Below are positions 1-8,672 of a DNA stretch of 21,646 bases, in pieces. A program made the position numbers and the translations under genes. Numbering within the stretch: position 1 is the first letter of the stretch; each line of letters opens with the position of its first letter. A model generated the notes under the pieces. The model was given only the letters and a program-made list of their open reading frames with translations. It was not told the DNA's origin and did no database searches. Origin of the DNA: a virus; IMG/VR virus record IMGVR_UViG_3300047666_000656, positions 1-21,646 of that record. One strand, 5' to 3'.

Positions 1-1
1 T

Positions 2-76
2 CATCAGCTAACGTTTTTGGGTATTCCTGTTCGCATTCAGGATGTTTTAACAATCGCTGAAGCTCGCGTAGTTTAA
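2..76 (+). CDS. Major capsid protein, C-terminal fragment
   Basis: An open frame enters from the left edge and stops at a TAA, giving 24 residues that contain FLGIPVRIQDVLTIAEARVV. A 'GIPVR...EARVV' ending is typical of HK97-fold phage capsid proteins, in which the last strand runs to the C-terminus. The gene directly downstream resembles the Bbp16 capsid cement protein, whose upstream neighbour in phage BPP-1 is the major capsid protein, so the position fits. Only the tail of the protein is visible. The identity is inferred from the motif and context. Confidence 0.55.
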   Translation, partial: HQLTFLGIPVRIQDVLTIAEARVV

Positions 77-86
77 GGAGAATATT

Positions 87-560
87 ATGTATATTGATAA
101 ATTTTTAAAAGTCTCTGATTCACAAGCGTTGACAGCAACTGCTGTTGCTACAAATGTGATTGACTTAACCGTTGCACGCGGTATCGGTAATGGCGAGCCA
201 GTGGCTTTCGTGTTTTCTGTAACTGTTGCGGCTGATCAAACATCAGGTGACGAAGATTATACAATTGACGTCGAGTATTCAACTGATGCAGGTCAGACAG
301 CTGGTAGACAGATCATAGGGCGTAGAATCTTTGAATCTGGTACGCCTGATGCGCCCGCACAAAACGCTGACTTGTTAGTGTCTGGGTTTGTATTTGCAAT
401 TCCTTTGCCGCCAACAACTGCGGGTGAAAGCGCTCGATACATTGGTGTGCGTTATACCTTAGCGGGTACATCGCCATCTATGACTATTGACGCTTATCTT
501 GCGCCGTTGAAAGATGTAGGTCAGTACGTGGCTTATGCTGACAACGTGACAATAGGTTAA
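87..560 (+). CDS. Bbp16-like capsid cement (decoration) protein
   Basis: This 157-residue protein opens with MYIDKFLKVSDSQALTATAV, a beginning characteristic of the Bbp16 family of capsid cement proteins (Bordetella phage BPP-1), which bind the outside of the shell and stabilise it. The rest is rich in Thr, Val, Ala and Gly and alternates in a beta-strand pattern (for example DYTIDVEYSTDAG and ARYIGVRYTLAG), as expected of a beta-sandwich. It has no signal peptide or membrane segment. The start has a strong Shine-Dalgarno (TAAGGAG at 74-80), which overlaps the stop codon of the capsid gene. The stop overlaps the start of the next gene by one base, so the three genes form one late operon. The family call is from memory of its N-terminus and from position. 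Confidence 0.75.
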   Translation: MYIDKFLKVSDSQALTATAVATNVIDLTVARGIGNGEPVAFVFSVTVAADQTSGDEDYTIDVEYSTDAGQTAGRQIIGRRIFESGTPDAPAQNADLLVSGFVFAIPLPPTTAGESARYIGVRYTLAGTSPSMTIDAYLAPLKDVGQYVAYADNVTIG

Positions 561-769
561 TGAAAGTAAGGGCAATTAAGCGCGGTTTCTTTGGCGGTCA
601 ATATAGACGCGTTGGAGATGAGTTTGATTGTCCTCTTGAAGAAGTCTCACCTATATGGATGCGAAAGATTCAAGAGGGCGACAAGCCAATTGAGAAGCCA
701 GAGGGTTATGTGCCTCTCGAAATACCAAGCTTAATAAACAAGCCGATCAAGAAGTTTAAAAAGAAGTAA
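560..769 (+). CDS. Small basic phage protein, unknown function
   Basis: This 69-residue protein starts in a TAATG overlap with the cement gene, which implies translational coupling. It opens with MKVRAIKRGFFGGQYRRVGD, an SH3/KOW-like beta-hairpin pattern seen in many small phage proteins of the head region. It then continues with Glu/Pro stretches and a Lys-rich tail (KKFKKK). It has no cysteines, membrane segments or enzyme motifs. A terminator follows, so it is the last gene of the capsid transcription unit. It could be a minor head or head-completion protein, but the sequence does not show its role. Confidence 0.7.
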   Translation: MKVRAIKRGFFGGQYRRVGDEFDCPLEEVSPIWMRKIQEGDKPIEKPEGYVPLEIPSLINKPIKKFKKK

Positions 770-775
770 CCCAAT

Positions 776-804
776 AACCGTCTCAGTTCGGGCGGTTTAT
801 TTTT
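776..804 (+). terminator. Rho-independent terminator after the capsid genes
   Basis: AACCGTCT (776-783) pairs with GGGCGGTT (790-797), with two G-U pairs, around a six-base loop. The stem is followed by TATTTTT. It sits between the small basic protein and the adaptor gene. It probably acts as a partial terminator that lowers expression of the tail genes relative to the capsid genes. Confidence 0.75.
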
Positions 805-816
805 ATAGGTGCAGAG

Positions 817-1455
817 ATGGCGTTAGATAATTTTTCCAACCTGAAAGCGTCTATAAAAGCGCGCTCAAAGCGAAATGATATAAGCAACGATCAACTTGAG
901 GAATATATAGCTCAAACTGAGTCTGAATTTTATACTATTCCTAATAGTCCGCTAAGAGTTCGAGCAATGGAGGCTAGATCGACGGCAACTGTGAGCATAA
1001 CAAGCCGATTCTTAGCACTACCAGATTTATTCCTACAGATGCGCCGGTTAAAGATCAACGAGCCTTATACGGGAAGTCCTGATCATGACATCAAATATTA
1101 TGCTCCTGAGCAGATGCCTATTTGCAATATTCCATGGCTACCATCTTTCTTTACTGTTACAACACAGCTTGAATTTGACTCTGTACCGGATTTAGCTTAC
1201 ACCGTTGAAATGCAATATATTAAAAAAATAACAGCACTAGACGATACAAATACTACAAACTCTATATTAACTGATTACCCAAACATTTATGTCTTTGGTG
1301 GCTTATGGGCTTTATTCCAAGACGCAATGGAGCCTGATGTAGCTGAATATTTCTATGGTAAATTTGTCAGTGCTGTTCAAGGCGCGAATAATGCAGACCA
1401 GGCAGGCAGATACGGCCCCGCTCCAGTTATACGAAAAGAAGGCTATACACCATGA
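817..1455 (+). CDS. Head-tail adaptor protein (SU10/BPP-1-like)
   Basis: This 212-residue protein is probably the adaptor ring subunit that connects the portal to the tail nozzle. Its N-terminal half is predicted helical (DQLEEYIAQTESEFYT) and leads to a segment RAMEARSTATVSITSRFLAL, the layout I associate with SU10-type adaptor proteins of short-tailed phages. A later helical stretch (NIYVFGGLWALFQDAMEPD) also fits that family. It lies immediately before the gp10-like gene, where P22 has gene 4. The start follows a weak ribosome site (AGGTGCAGAG) just after the terminator. The stop overlaps the next start by four bases (ATGA). P22 gp4 is shorter and carries a muramidase activity; I see no such motif here. 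Confidence 0.65.
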   Translation: MALDNFSNLKASIKARSKRNDISNDQLEEYIAQTESEFYTIPNSPLRVRAMEARSTATVSITSRFLALPDLFLQMRRLKINEPYTGSPDHDIKYYAPEQMPICNIPWLPSFFTVTTQLEFDSVPDLAYTVEMQYIKKITALDDTNTTNSILTDYPNIYVFGGLWALFQDAMEPDVAEYFYGKFVSAVQGANNADQAGRYGPAPVIRKEGYTP

Positions 1456-2870
1456 AGATGTCTTCTTTTAAAAATGTACCTTTAAAAGTTGTTGGCCAAA
1501 CCTACGAGCACAGAAGTACAGCGGTATCTATTCAAAAGACTATGCGCTTAATCCCGCAAGCAGAGGTGACAGGCGCTGCTGAGTCTTCTTTAACTTCATG
1601 GCCGGGATGTACAGTATTTAGTACAAACTCTGGATCTAACCGTGGCATGACGGTATTTAAAAACGAGCTATACAAAGTAAATAGCACAACCTTAATTAAA
1701 ATAGATTCACTTGGTACAGCTTCCACGCTTGGCACAATAGCTGGATCAAATAGATGTATCTTTGCTAATGATGGCACTAACATGATCATCACAACGGGTG
1801 GCAATGGCTATCAGTTGACAGGCACAACTCTAACGCAAATAACAGACACAGATTATGAAAGCGCAAATAGCGTTTCATACTTAAACCAGCAAATGATCTA
1901 TGACGGGAACGGCGGACGATTCCAAGTGTCTGATGTGGGAAACCCTGACTCATTACAGCCGAATAACTTTGCAACTGCTGAAAGCTCCCCTGATGATACG
2001 ATAAGAACTTTTGCATTTAGAGAGCGTGTTTATATATTTGGTGAGCGTAGCATAGAAACTTGGTATAACTCAGGATCTGGAAACCCACCATTTGCCCGAG
2101 TTAACGGCGGAACTATGAATGTAGGCTTAAGCGCTGTTCATTCTGTCGCAGCTACTGATGATTATTGTTATTTCCTTGGTGATGATAGGAGAGTTTATAG
2201 GTTTAGCTCACATCAAGCGCAAAATATAACAAGCATAGCTATTAGTCACCAGATATTTAACATGGGAAATACCGGTGATGCTATAGCCTCAATCTTTCAT
2301 ATCGAAGGACAGAGCTTTTATGTGATTGCATTCCCGTCAGCGGGCAAGACGTTAGCGTTTAATGAAGATGCGGGGGCGTGGTTTACACTTTCAACCGGCG
2401 CAGATGAATCTCGATACATTGGTGATGAATTTATCGAATGTTATGGTAAGCGCTTAATATCTGACAAGGATAACGGAAACGTACACGAATTAAGTCTGAC
2501 AACATTCACAGATAATGGTGAAACCTGCATACAAGAAAGAATCTTGGGCCCAATAAACGGCACTGTTTTAGGCATACCCGCTGAAAGGATTATGATGTCT
2601 TATGTTGACCTAGTTATGGAAATGGGCGTAGGTATCGAGACAGGCCAGGGATCTAACCCTCAGTTATTAGTAAGCGCCTCATTTGATGGCGGCGATTCAT
2701 TCACTAATGAGGACGATGTGTTATTAGGTAGAACCGGGCAAGGCAGGTTAAAAGCTAGATGGGATCATACCGAATCTTTTTATAGCGCCTTCATACGGAT
2801 TAGATGTTCAGACCCTGTATTTATATCTTTGTTTAGTGGTTCTATCGGAATTAAAGGGAGCGGCTTCTAA
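1452..2870 (+). CDS. P22 gp10-like packaged DNA stabilization (tail hub) protein
   Basis: This 472-residue protein has the same length as P22 gp10, the tail-machine subunit that closes the portal after packaging and forms the nozzle on which tailspikes sit. The family pattern is visible: an early RLIPQAE...SSLTSWPGC block, a run of short beta-propeller-like repeats (FKNELYKVNSTTLIKIDSLG, LNQQMIYDGNGGRFQVSDVG), and RTFAFRERVYIFGERSIETW, which matches the gp10 'W/R-DxIVxFGxxTIEYF' region. GYxxxHSVAATDDYCYFLGDD also fits. The start lies in an ATGA overlap with the adaptor gene and has AGAAGG nine bases upstream; a second ATG lies two codons in. It has no signal peptide. Its place after the adaptor and before the small fiber genes copies the P22 order. 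Confidence 0.85.
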   Translation: MKMSSFKNVPLKVVGQTYEHRSTAVSIQKTMRLIPQAEVTGAAESSLTSWPGCTVFSTNSGSNRGMTVFKNELYKVNSTTLIKIDSLGTASTLGTIAGSNRCIFANDGTNMIITTGGNGYQLTGTTLTQITDTDYESANSVSYLNQQMIYDGNGGRFQVSDVGNPDSLQPNNFATAESSPDDTIRTFAFRERVYIFGERSIETWYNSGSGNPPFARVNGGTMNVGLSAVHSVAATDDYCYFLGDDRRVYRFSSHQAQNITSIAISHQIFNMGNTGDAIASIFHIEGQSFYVIAFPSAGKTLAFNEDAGAWFTLSTGADESRYIGDEFIECYGKRLISDKDNGNVHELSLTTFTDNGETCIQERILGPINGTVLGIPAERIMMSYVDLVMEMGVGIETGQGSNPQLLVSASFDGGDSFTNEDDVLLGRTGQGRLKARWDHTESFYSAFIRIRCSDPVFISLFSGSIGIKGSGF

Positions 2871-3154
2871 TGCCTAGTATAGATCCAAGAGTTGACCAAA
2901 TACCAAAAGAGCTTCAAGACTCATTTGAAAAGCGAGTTTATTTTGAAGAATTAGAAAGGTTTCTGCACGATGTATGGCAAAACTTAGAGGCGGGAGCTGC
3001 TATCCCCAAAATAACATCAGAAGTAAACAGAAAAGCGGATACGCTTCTGTATGCGGTGCTTGCAAAGGTGTCTTTGGGTGATCCTTTGACATCTGATACA
3101 ACGGGTTTTACTGTCGATTCAACAAAATTAACTGTAGGTATGACGGAGTCTTAA
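2870..3154 (+). CDS. Small virion-region protein, unknown
   Basis: This 94-residue acidic protein starts in a one-base overlap (TAATG) with the gp10-like gene and ends directly before the next start. The N-terminal 50 residues are predicted helical (PKELQDSFEKRVYFEELERF), and the C-terminal part is Thr/Ser rich (SDTTGFTVDSTKLTVGMTES) with a beta pattern. It has no membrane segment or cysteine. Its position between the tail hub and the fiber genes suggests a tail accessory or chaperone role. I do not recognise the family. Confidence 0.7.
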   Translation: MPSIDPRVDQIPKELQDSFEKRVYFEELERFLHDVWQNLEAGAAIPKITSEVNRKADTLLYAVLAKVSLGDPLTSDTTGFTVDSTKLTVGMTES

Positions 3155-3817
3155 ATGGCGCAAGATTTAATTAATGTAGGCGGAGCGCCTAACGACGAAA
3201 CCGGCGACACTTGGCGCGATTCTTTTATAAAAGTAAATGCTAATGAAACTGAGCTATTTGCAGATGTAGCAACCAATACCGCAGGAATAGCAACGAACGC
3301 TCAAGCGATAGTAGACACGGCCGCGCTTGTCACAGGTTTTACAAAAACATATTGGTTTGACGCTAACGACACAGCAACAACAGCAACACCGATAACTCAT
3401 AGCGCTGGTGCAACTGGCACTTATTTAACAAACAATGCTCTTGGATCATCTACGAACACATACAACCCTGATTCAAAAGACGCTTTGTGGAATCCAGCAA
3501 CAAACAAGTTTGATTTCACAAGTTTGAAAATTGGTGACGTTGTATATTTTAGAGTTGATTTAAACATAACAAATGCAGCAGCCCAAGAGATTGACTTGTT
3601 TATTAGTCTGGCTGAAGGATCGGCTGGGCCGTATGAGAAAAATATGGGGCATAGATATTTCAAAACTGCAGCAACGTTAGGAAATGACATGGAGCAATTT
3701 GAAATATATATCGGAGACGAAAACACAAGAACAGGTGGCGCTAGGTTTAGATTTGGCTCTGTAGATGCTGCAACAATCGTTGTAACCGGCTGGTACTACA
3801 GGATAAGCGAGGTATAA
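3155..3817 (+). CDS. Tail needle or short fiber candidate
   Basis: This 220-residue protein has a small N-terminal cap containing GDTWRDSFIKVNANETELFA, a motif found at the start of many phage fibers. A probable coiled coil (residues ~30-62, DVATNTAGIATNAQAIVDTA) follows, and then a beta-rich C-terminal knob (~65-220) ending in VVTGWYYRISEV. The plan of coiled-coil shaft plus beta knob, the length near the 233 residues of P22 gp26, and the position two genes after gp10 fit a tail needle or plug. A head or collar fiber is equally possible. No sequence match to gp26 itself is visible. It starts one base after the previous stop codon. Confidence 0.6.
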   Translation: MAQDLINVGGAPNDETGDTWRDSFIKVNANETELFADVATNTAGIATNAQAIVDTAALVTGFTKTYWFDANDTATTATPITHSAGATGTYLTNNALGSSTNTYNPDSKDALWNPATNKFDFTSLKIGDVVYFRVDLNITNAAAQEIDLFISLAEGSAGPYEKNMGHRYFKTAATLGNDMEQFEIYIGDENTRTGGARFRFGSVDAATIVVTGWYYRISEV

Positions 3818-4150
3818 ATGGCTGATATAATTTTAGTAAACTCCAAATCTAACGCAGCACCTAACGCGATAGAAGATTTTTATACTTCTCCAAGCTCTAG
3901 CGATGGAACATTGATAACCGCCTTTTCAGCAGTTAATAATTCCGCCGCCAATGCTTCTTACAAAGCTTATATTTATGATTCTGCGGGTACAGCTTTAGGT
4001 GCAGTGATTCCATTTAAAATAGTAGTTAAAAACAAATACGATATTGGCCCAAGCATTACTAATCAATTAATTCCAAACGGTGGATCTTTGAGAATGGAAT
4101 CTAGCGCGGCAGGATCTATAACTTTTCGTGTTTCTGGTGTTGTATTATGA
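3818..4150 (+). CDS. Small beta-rich virion protein, unknown
   Basis: This 110-residue protein is almost entirely a beta pattern (DGTLITAFSAVNNSAANASY, AVIPFKIVVKNKYD, SGVVL) and has no cysteines or membrane segments. This is the profile of a small decoration or fiber-associated protein. It starts immediately after the preceding stop and overlaps the next gene by four bases (ATGA), so it belongs to the tail operon. Its function is unknown. A fiber-tip or collar accessory role is a guess from position. Confidence 0.65.
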   Translation: MADIILVNSKSNAAPNAIEDFYTSPSSSDGTLITAFSAVNNSAANASYKAYIYDSAGTALGAVIPFKIVVKNKYDIGPSITNQLIPNGGSLRMESSAAGSITFRVSGVVL

Positions 4151-4593
4151 TAATCAAACCGACTAAAGATGTTGATAAAATAATAAACGTTTTAAAAGAA
4201 CCGTCGATTTTAGATCGAATATCTGAAGACGGTTTTGATGTAGATGTCTGGATGCCTGATATTAAGGAAGCATTCTTTATTACTGATGAAAATAATATTG
4301 GCCTAATGATTTATCATTGGATTAATGGCGTAACTTTGGAATGTCATGTACAGGTATTGCCAGAATTTCGTCAGTATGCCATGGAATTTGGCAAAAAATC
4401 ATTGGAATGGGCGTGGTTAAATACTAAAGCGACAAAGATTGTCGCCCAAATACCAACTATTTACCAAGATGTGGTAAGATTCGCTATAAAGAGCGGGTTT
4501 ATTATTGAAGGTGTCAATCAAAAGTCACACCTAAAAAATGGCGTTTTAAATGATCAGTTTTATTTAGGCTTAATAAAGCCTGTAGGAGTTTAA
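4147..4593 (+). CDS. GNAT-fold protein, P22 gp14-like (DUF2824 type)
   Basis: This 148-residue protein has the order of secondary structure and key blocks of a GCN5-related acetyltransferase fold: a strand pair (EAFFITDENNIGLMIYHWIN), a core strand plus helix (HVQVLPEFRQYAMEFGKKSL), and a final strand-helix with YQDVVRFAIKSGFIIEG, the usual 'GF' end. The acetyl-CoA loop is poor: the R/QxxGxG/A motif is not clear, so it may not be an active enzyme. P22 gene 14, at the same place just before genes 7, 20 and 16, encodes a protein of this type (DUF2824) needed for head or ejection assembly. It overlaps the previous gene by four bases. Confidence 0.7.
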   Translation: MIIKPTKDVDKIINVLKEPSILDRISEDGFDVDVWMPDIKEAFFITDENNIGLMIYHWINGVTLECHVQVLPEFRQYAMEFGKKSLEWAWLNTKATKIVAQIPTIYQDVVRFAIKSGFIIEGVNQKSHLKNGVLNDQFYLGLIKPVGV

Positions 4594-4594
4594 T

Positions 4595-5275
4595 ATGGGT
4601 TTTGTTCGTCAAGCTACAGGTATAGATTTAACGGGCGGTGGTGCTGTTGATGCTGCTGCTGAAGCGGCAAGGTTGCAGACGGCAGCCGGCAGAGAGGGTA
4701 TTGATGTTATCCGTGGTGACTTAGCTCCGTTTAGAGAGGTCGGAACTGAAGCGGCTAACATGCTGATGCAAAATATTATAAACCCTCAAGGGCAAGATCC
4801 TAACGATGTTTTAAACAATCCATTCTTTAGATCAATGGCAGATCAGCAAGATAACGACTTATTGTCTCAGCGGGCGGCATTAGGCTTGTCAGGCTCTGGC
4901 GGCACTGGTGATAAGCTACAAAGAAACCTTTTGCAGCTTGGAAACCAATTTCAGCAACAAAACATCTCTAATCAGCAAGCTAGGTTCCAGCAATTATTTG
5001 GTGTAGCGGGAATGGGTCAAAACGCTGCAGCTCAGTCAGGATCACAAACAGCCGGAATACTCGGTAATATAGCAAACTCTCAAAGTACAGTTCCATTAAT
5101 GCAGGCCCAGGTTGGAGCGCAGCAAGGCCAACAATTAATGAGTGGTTTAGGTGCGGGATTTAGCGGAGCTGGCGGAATGAGCGGGTTATTATCTCTGTTT
5201 GGCGGTGGCGCTGTAAGTGGCGGGGGAGTAACTAGCTCTGGTTTGTCAAACTTTACAGGTCAACCACTTAATTAA
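4595..5275 (+). CDS. P22 gp7-like DNA ejection (internal virion) protein
   Basis: This 226-residue protein is close to the 229 residues of P22 gp7, which is packaged in the head and delivered with the DNA. It contains GREGIDVIRGDLAPFREVGT and FRSMADQQDNDLLSQRAALG...SGSGGTGDKLQR, the blocks I associate with 'DNA transfer protein' families. A Gln/Asn-rich helical middle (NLLQLGNQFQQQNISNQQAR) and a glycine-rich, weakly hydrophobic C-terminus (GAGFSGAGGMSGLLSLFGGG) follow. That glycine-rich end could insert into membranes. A good ribosome site (TAGGAG) precedes the ATG. The gene is the first of the three-gene ejection cluster. Confidence 0.8.
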   Translation: MGFVRQATGIDLTGGGAVDAAAEAARLQTAAGREGIDVIRGDLAPFREVGTEAANMLMQNIINPQGQDPNDVLNNPFFRSMADQQDNDLLSQRAALGLSGSGGTGDKLQRNLLQLGNQFQQQNISNQQARFQQLFGVAGMGQNAAAQSGSQTAGILGNIANSQSTVPLMQAQVGAQQGQQLMSGLGAGFSGAGGMSGLLSLFGGGAVSGGGVTSSGLSNFTGQPLN

Positions 5276-5302
5276 GCACCTTCTTGCTTTAGGAGAATAG
5301 AA

Positions 5303-6520
5303 ATGGCGTTAGATTCAAATTTAATCATGAGAGGCGCTCAAGCCGCTTTAGAGAAGGCACAACCTTTTAGTAATTTTATGGGCGGTGCTCAGTCTGGGCA
5401 ACAGTTAATGCGTGGCGATTTACAGAATCAGCAACTTCAACAAAACGTAGACCAGCAAGCAGCATTGGCGCCACTACAACAGCGGGCATTAGAGCAAGGC
5501 ATAGAGACTGGCGATTTACAGAACCAAACACTACAGGCTAGCTTGGATGCTTTAGGTGTGCCAGACGAAGCAACAGCAAAACAAGTGGCGCTTAATGTTG
5601 CAACGATTGCAGGCTTGCCAACCGCTGAAGCAAAACTAACTAAGATAAAATCATTAAAAGAAATTGCTCTTAAAAACAATAGAACAACCGAAAACCTAGA
5701 TGAACTTGAAGCTGCTTATATGCAAGATCCTGCTGCAGGTGATGAGCTTTTAAATTCAAGTATCGGTGCTTTTCAGCAGACAGGATTTCTTAGCGAGAAA
5801 GATGCTCAGTTAATGTCTGCAGGCGAGGCAGAGTTTGAAAGCTTAATCAAAGACTTTTCACCAGAAGATCAAGTTAAAGCTAGAAGAGTAAAGTCTGGCT
5901 TAGATCCTCGGGCGGTTGGTAGTGGTAATATTACTACTGCAACAACTGAGGGTTTGACTGATCAAGTAGCTGAGTCACAAGCAACAATTAAGCAGCGAGG
6001 AAAGTTTGCAGAACTAACTGGTGAGTCAAGAGCCAAGGCAATTGATGAAGGATTTAGCAAGATTCAAAACATCAATTCTAATATAGGAAATATTGATAGA
6101 GCTATTTCAGCGATAGATGAAGGTGCTAGTACCGGCGCAATTGAAAGTCGATTCTTTCCTACAATCAGGTCGGCAACGGTAAAGCTTGAACAGATACAAA
6201 AAGAACTTGGCTTAGATATAATTGGCGCAGTTTCATTTGGTGCACTATCTGAGGGAGAGCTACAACTAGCTCTTAATACTGCATTACCCACAAACTTGGA
6301 GCCAAAAGAGCTAAAGAAGTTTCTTGAAGATAAGAGGCAAGCACAAAGCAAGCTAAGAGATTATTACAAAGATCAAATAAACTTTTTAGATAGTGGTGGT
6401 ACGCTTGCTGGCTATCTACGATCAAAAGAAAGGGGTAATCAGCAGCAGTCACAAGGTTCGACTCAAACACAAAGTCAACCATCTTCTGTTGGGCGCTTCC
6501 AAATTGAGGTGCTTCCATAA
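5303..6520 (+). CDS. P22 gp20-like DNA ejection protein
   Basis: This 405-residue protein (P22 gp20 has 471) is very rich in Gln, Ala, Leu and Glu. Long stretches are predicted helical, starting MALDSNLIMRGAQAALEKAQ. Repeated Gln-rich segments (LQNQQLQQNVDQQAALAPLQ) and a C-terminal Gln/Ser tail flank a more globular section at residues ~150-370 (KARRVKSGLDPRAVG, TVKLEQIQKELGLDIIGAVS). It has no signal peptide. The gene follows AGGAG with good spacing and overlaps the next gene by one base. In P22, gp7, gp20 and gp16 form the trans-envelope conduit. The call rests on order, size and composition more than on detailed similarity. Confidence 0.7.
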   Translation: MALDSNLIMRGAQAALEKAQPFSNFMGGAQSGQQLMRGDLQNQQLQQNVDQQAALAPLQQRALEQGIETGDLQNQTLQASLDALGVPDEATAKQVALNVATIAGLPTAEAKLTKIKSLKEIALKNNRTTENLDELEAAYMQDPAAGDELLNSSIGAFQQTGFLSEKDAQLMSAGEAEFESLIKDFSPEDQVKARRVKSGLDPRAVGSGNITTATTEGLTDQVAESQATIKQRGKFAELTGESRAKAIDEGFSKIQNINSNIGNIDRAISAIDEGASTGAIESRFFPTIRSATVKLEQIQKELGLDIIGAVSFGALSEGELQLALNTALPTNLEPKELKKFLEDKRQAQSKLRDYYKDQINFLDSGGTLAGYLRSKERGNQQQSQGSTQTQSQPSSVGRFQIEVLP

Positions 6521-8670
6521 TGGCTACTTTTGTAGTAACAGATCCAAATACAGGGCAAAAGGTAAAGCTTACAGGTGATAGCCCACCAAGCGAGCAAGAG
6601 CTTGAGCAAATATTCTCGCAGCTAGGCTCTACTCAGCAACAGCCAGAACCGCAAGCGCAACCTCAGCAGCGTGGCGGCGGTCGATCTGCGCAAGGGCAAA
6701 GGATAGCTAATCAAGAACAAAATACGCAAGATATGCTTTCTCAGTTTGAAGCAGGAAACTTATCGTCTAAAGATTTGACAGACCAGGAAATGGAATCAGT
6801 CAGGGCTGCAAGGATTGAAGCGATACCAGAAATTACAGGAAGCTTTAAGAATCTAAGTAAAAACCTTGGATTTACTCAAGCTTTAGTCGGTATGACAGCT
6901 TTTGACCCTGATGAGTTTGGCGCAATCCTTACTGCTGCAGACCCAAATATAGGAATAGTGACAACGCCAGAAGGCGAACGGTTAGCGATAAATCGTGAAA
7001 CTAATGAAATGATGTCGATTAATAAATCAGGCCCTTCATTAATGGACGCCATACAAATTGGCGGAGCGGCGGCAATGTTTACACCAGCAGGAGGTTTAAA
7101 AACTTTGGCCGCTCAGGGATTAGGCGCAGTCGGCACACAAACTGGTATAGAGGCAGCACAATCTCTTACAGGTGGAGAATTTGACCCAGAAGATGTTGCC
7201 ATCGCGGGTGTAGCTGCCCCTGTTGTAGGCGGGCTGGTTAAGTACGGGAAAGGTGTAATAGAAAACTTCCAGCGGACAGTTAGATCATCAGCCCCATTAA
7301 TTGACGTAAACACCGGAACTGTTACGCCATCATTTGAAAAAGCTTTAGAAAAATATGACATAGATGTAGGCGCCCTAATTGATGATCAAGCCAACCTTCC
7401 TGTAATTTACTCAGGCTCAACAGCAGACGATGTTGTAAGTAATATAATCAAGAAACAAATAAATACAGGCAAGTCACCAAACTATTTAGCTAAGTTACGG
7501 CTAGACGAAAAAGGCGATATTATAGACGACGACCTTGGAAGAACGGCTTTTAGACAAGGCTTTGACCTTGGAGATATAGCGGCAGCAAAGCAAGCCAACG
7601 AGCCGACAAGGAAAGAAGCGCAAAAAATGCTTAGAATGCAGCGCGCAATAATGGCAGACAAAACAAAGGTTGATGAGTTTAGACCTTCGGATGCTGTAGG
7701 CGATTCTGTCATGAAAAGGTTTGATTTTGTCCGAAGAAAGGCAGAAGGCTTAAGAGATGAATTGGATCGTATTGCTTCAAAAGAATTGACCGTATCAGGC
7801 CGAAATCTTATTGGAGAAACTGACAGATTAAAAGGTGTAGATGTAGATCCTAGTATTGTAGAAAATACAGTATTTAGAGAGCTCGATAAGCTAAACATTG
7901 AAAGCTTAGACGATATTTTGGCTGGCAATAGTGCGCCTATATTTGACGCAATAACCCAAAAAGGGTTTTTTGCAGGCTCTAAAATAATGGAAGACCCTAC
8001 TTCCCAGAAGATCATTAAAAGCGTATTTAGACTATTAAGGCATAATCCTGACGGCCCAGTAGACGCACTAAGAGCACATCAAGTAAAAAGGCAGATTGAT
8101 TCCCTTATAGACTTTAATAAAAAATCGTCCAAGGGATTAACTGATGACGGTAAAAGGTTTGCAATGGCTATAAGGAAATCATTAAACGAGTCGATAAGAG
8201 AAGTGTCGCCCAGGTATGCAAAGATCAACGATGATTTAAGTAGAGCTATTACAAGCTTACAAGGTGTTGAGGATTCAGTCGGCAAGCGTATCGATTTATT
8301 TGATGAGAATGCAAACCAAGCAATAGGTACAGAAATGAGAAAGCTTTTATCTAATTACGGTGTAAGGCAAACATTAAATAATTCTTTAAATGTATTAGAT
8401 GACACGTCCAAGGCTTTAGGCGGAACATTTAACACTAATTTTAGAGAACTTAATAGATTCTCAAATGTCTTAGATAAGCGGTTTGGATCAGTAGCAGAAA
8501 ATTCTTTCAAAGGTAATATTGACTCAGCATTAGATTTAAACAGGCTAAGATCAACAAGCGTAAAAGATGCAGTCGTTGAAAAAGGACTTGGCAAGATAGC
8601 TGATAAATTTGGCCCAAACGATAAAAAAGCTATGGATGTTATGAACAAAATTCTTGTTAGAGGAAAGTAA
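6520..8670 (+). CDS. P22 gp16-like DNA ejection protein
   Basis: This 716-residue protein is the third gene of the ejection block (P22 gp16 has 609 residues). It starts with a small domain, MATFVVTDPNTGQKVKLTGD...SEQELEQIFSQLG, a pattern shared by phage internal proteins and fused peptidases. A Gln-rich linker (~40-70) follows. Two hydrophobic, glycine-rich segments at residues ~173-208 and ~225-245 (VAIAGVAAPVVGGLVKYGKG) could cross a membrane. The remaining ~450 residues are helical and charged. I see no lytic transglycosylase or peptidase active-site motif. It begins in a TAATG overlap with the gp20-like gene. Confidence 0.72.
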   Translation: MATFVVTDPNTGQKVKLTGDSPPSEQELEQIFSQLGSTQQQPEPQAQPQQRGGGRSAQGQRIANQEQNTQDMLSQFEAGNLSSKDLTDQEMESVRAARIEAIPEITGSFKNLSKNLGFTQALVGMTAFDPDEFGAILTAADPNIGIVTTPEGERLAINRETNEMMSINKSGPSLMDAIQIGGAAAMFTPAGGLKTLAAQGLGAVGTQTGIEAAQSLTGGEFDPEDVAIAGVAAPVVGGLVKYGKGVIENFQRTVRSSAPLIDVNTGTVTPSFEKALEKYDIDVGALIDDQANLPVIYSGSTADDVVSNIIKKQINTGKSPNYLAKLRLDEKGDIIDDDLGRTAFRQGFDLGDIAAAKQANEPTRKEAQKMLRMQRAIMADKTKVDEFRPSDAVGDSVMKRFDFVRRKAEGLRDELDRIASKELTVSGRNLIGETDRLKGVDVDPSIVENTVFRELDKLNIESLDDILAGNSAPIFDAITQKGFFAGSKIMEDPTSQKIIKSVFRLLRHNPDGPVDALRAHQVKRQIDSLIDFNKKSSKGLTDDGKRFAMAIRKSLNESIREVSPRYAKINDDLSRAITSLQGVEDSVGKRIDLFDENANQAIGTEMRKLLSNYGVRQTLNNSLNVLDDTSKALGGTFNTNFRELNRFSNVLDKRFGSVAENSFKGNIDSALDLNRLRSTSVKDAVVEKGLGKIADKFGPNDKKAMDVMNKILVRGK

Positions 8671-8672
8671 AA

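Noticed and set aside
7482-8015. 177-codon leftward frame within the gp16-like gene
   Set aside because: It is antisense to a convincing long gene, has Ser/Leu-rich shadow composition, and has no ribosome site.
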